DNA of 31,408 bases from Blastocladiella britannica (Eukaryota; Blastocladiomycota; Blastocladiomycetes; Blastocladiales; Blastocladiaceae). The notes under the pieces are model-generated. The model had not been told where the DNA came from. It saw only the letters and a program-made list of their open reading frames with translations, and ran no database searches. The translations under genes were made by a program, and so were the position numbers. Each line of letters starts with the position of its first letter. Position 1 is the first letter of the stretch. This document shows positions 29,900-31,408 of the stretch, piece by piece. The stretch lies in assembly GCA_025349905.2 (NCBI GenBank), contig MU624688.1, forward strand, positions 1 through 31,408, read 5' to 3'.

Positions 29900-31312
29900 A
29901 TGTGGACGCATTCCGACTTTGCCCCGATCTCAGTCCTGGTGGTTGGATTGCTGAGTCTCGCGGTTTCAGTTGCATGTGTTGCTGCCGCAATGGTCCAATG
30001 GCTCCAATTACGATCCGCGTTCTCGGTTGCAACGGTGCTGGCAGTGGTTCCATTTGCGATTTCTGATCTCGGAATGCTTCTCGTTGGAGCACAATTACTC
30101 TCCATTGTATAAATATTTCTGTTTTTTTATGGCCTCTTGGCTGTTGGTGCTCCAACCTGTGGCCATGGAAAGGGATTATGGTCGCCATCGATTTGGTTGC
30201 AAGCTGACTCGACATTGACATAAGATGTAGTCCGCCAACGAGCCGCTCCGAACGATTTTTCCGGCCTGGAGCATTTGGCAAACCTGTCTCTTGTCCTCGT
30301 ATCGATTTCGAGGTATTACATCTTTACGCCTCGCACTGATTCCAGTCGATTTCACAAACTGTTCGTGCGTAAAGCCTGTAGCCGATCCTTTCGCGCTGAA
30401 AACCCACTCCGACATGCAGCAAGCACGTTTCTAGTTGTTTCCACATTAGTGGCGGGCGCGGGATGCATTGGCGTGCTCGTGATTTCGTATGTATTCCATT
30501 ACCAGCTGCAGCGCCTGGATGACGGCCCACAATGGCGCAAACCGACAATGCTGGGAGCAGGAATCTTGTGCGCGGCGGTGGACCTGATCACGGCGGCGCT
30601 GACGTTCCAGGAAGTGCAATGGATCCGAAACCGCGTGCTGATGGCGGCGTGCTCGTCGTCCATGATGCTTGCCGGACAGCCTCAGCAGCACCAGGGGAAC
30701 ACCCACGTATTGTCTGCCAGCAGCGGCGGCGGTGGCAATGGCGGGAGCGTGTGCGGCGGACTTGACCAGCGGCGCAAAGAGTCGGCCACGGGTTCGGCGG
30801 TACTGCTCTCGGCCGCGGCTGCAACATTGTCGAGCGGATTGCGGACATTGGGGTCGCGGGTGCTACAGGAGCGCAGCAAGTCCAGCGTAGCGCTGGCCCC
30901 AAAGTTTGCCGCGACAGGGTCGTCGACCTTGGTGATTGGCACGGCCATCGCCACGTCCATGGGCAGCGGCAGCACCGACCTAGCCAACGGCGGGGCGACG
31001 CCCACCGTGATGCCGTCGTCGGGCACATCAACGCCACTCCCAGCTGCGGGACCACCGTCGATCGTGGTGGTCGGATCCACGCGTGCTTCTTCTGTTGGTG
31101 GAGGAAACGGCCGGCGCCGTCGCCTAGCCCTGCGCACCAACCAGGCGCTGGTGGTGCTGGCGGCCATGATCCTATTGCTGGTGGCCGGCGCGTCGGTGTA
31201 TGCGACGTCGGCGTCGGTATTACAGGACACGGTCACCGGCCTGATTGTGCGGACGTACACGCTGCTGACCATCGCGCAGTGGCGGCTGGTGGCCGAGCTG
31301 TTCAAGCGTTGA
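29900..31312 (+). CDS. multi-pass (7TM-like) membrane protein with long third cytoplasmic loop
   Basis: Exon 1 (29900-30106) opens at ATG and codes for two hydrophobic helices (ISVLVVGLLSLAVSVACVAA and a second ending GMLLVGAQLLSI), then meets a GTATAA donor. The main exon, open from 30272 or earlier to the TGA at 31310, codes for a third helix ending LANLSLVLVSISRYYIF (SRYY sits like a DRY motif), then TFLVVSTLVAGAGCIGVLVI, MLGAGILCAAVDLITAALTF, a Ser/Gly/Ala-rich loop of about 170 residues, ALVVLAAMILLLVAGASVYA and a last segment ending VAELFKR. That makes seven segments, as in receptor-type proteins, but almost no C-terminal tail. The middle is unresolved: 30107-30271 is too long for one typical intron, and simple two-intron solutions fail in phase. 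An acceptor at 30271 keeps frame. No family is certain. The 287 bp before it show nothing else clear. Confidence 0.6.
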
Positions 31313-31408
31313 GCCTCCACGGCTGCGCACTAAAACCGGCTTTGGAGATGGAATTCCAAGCTGGCCTGCCATGGAAATCGGAGCACGATTTACTTTTTCC
31401 ATCCGAAT

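Noticed and set aside
1..31408. CRISPR arrays, insertion sequences, rRNA or tRNA genes, viral genes
   Set aside because: No direct-repeat/spacer pattern, terminal inverted repeats, transposase motifs, tRNA-like cloverleaf boxes or viral hallmark proteins were recognised by reading both strands.

Overview
The window is nuclear DNA from a eukaryote, most likely a flagellated (zoosporic) fungus. The protein set points to Blastocladiomycota (Allomyces/Catenaria-like) or a chytrid; this is an inference, not a proof. The evidence is GC-rich exons, short GT-AG introns (almost all 52-87 nt, one of 200 nt), fungal-type housekeeping genes (Pik1, Qcr6, Vps53, Ubp3/USP10), a CHASE-type histidine kinase, and two ciliary genes (IFT140 and a CIBAR/FAM92 BAR protein) that non-flagellated fungi generally lack. 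No rRNA, tRNA, CRISPR array, transposon or prokaryotic operon was seen.

Layout from left to right. Positions 53-447 may hold the 3' end of an unidentified plus-strand gene. Next are a 26-residue-register LRR protein (524-1542, +) and VPS53 of the GARP tethering complex (1610-4940, +, six exons). A minus-strand block follows: QCR6, the complex III hinge subunit (5119-5513), the PI 4-kinase Pik1/PI4KB (5634-9522), an AWS-SET-postSET histone lysine methyltransferase with a long C-terminal region of unknown function (9720-12512), and a seven-exon class-A-like 7TM receptor (12589-14090). A 168-bp divergent promoter separates that receptor from IFT140 (14259-19741, +). A CHASE-PAS-HisKA sensor protein follows (19954-23451, +). 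It keeps the phosphoacceptor His box but appears to have lost the ATP-binding motifs and has no receiver domain. Its stop codon lies 16 bp from the stop of the convergent USP10/Ubp3-type deubiquitinase (23468-28122, -). A 501-bp divergent intergenic region leads to CIBAR/FAM92 (28624-29612, +), and the window ends with a second multi-pass, 7TM-like protein with a very long third cytoplasmic loop (29900-31312, +).

Functional themes. IFT140 (retrograde intraflagellar transport) and CIBAR (transition zone/basal body) belong to the flagellum. Two 7TM receptor-like proteins and the CHASE sensor are candidate environmental receptors, which would suit a motile zoospore. Vps53 and Pik1 both act at the trans-Golgi. 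Many proteins carry long Ser/Ala/Gly/Pro low-complexity insertions, so they are longer than their animal or yeast counterparts. Exon junctions were set by keeping reading frame, using GT-AG borders, and continuing family-typical sequence across each junction; no transcript data were available.
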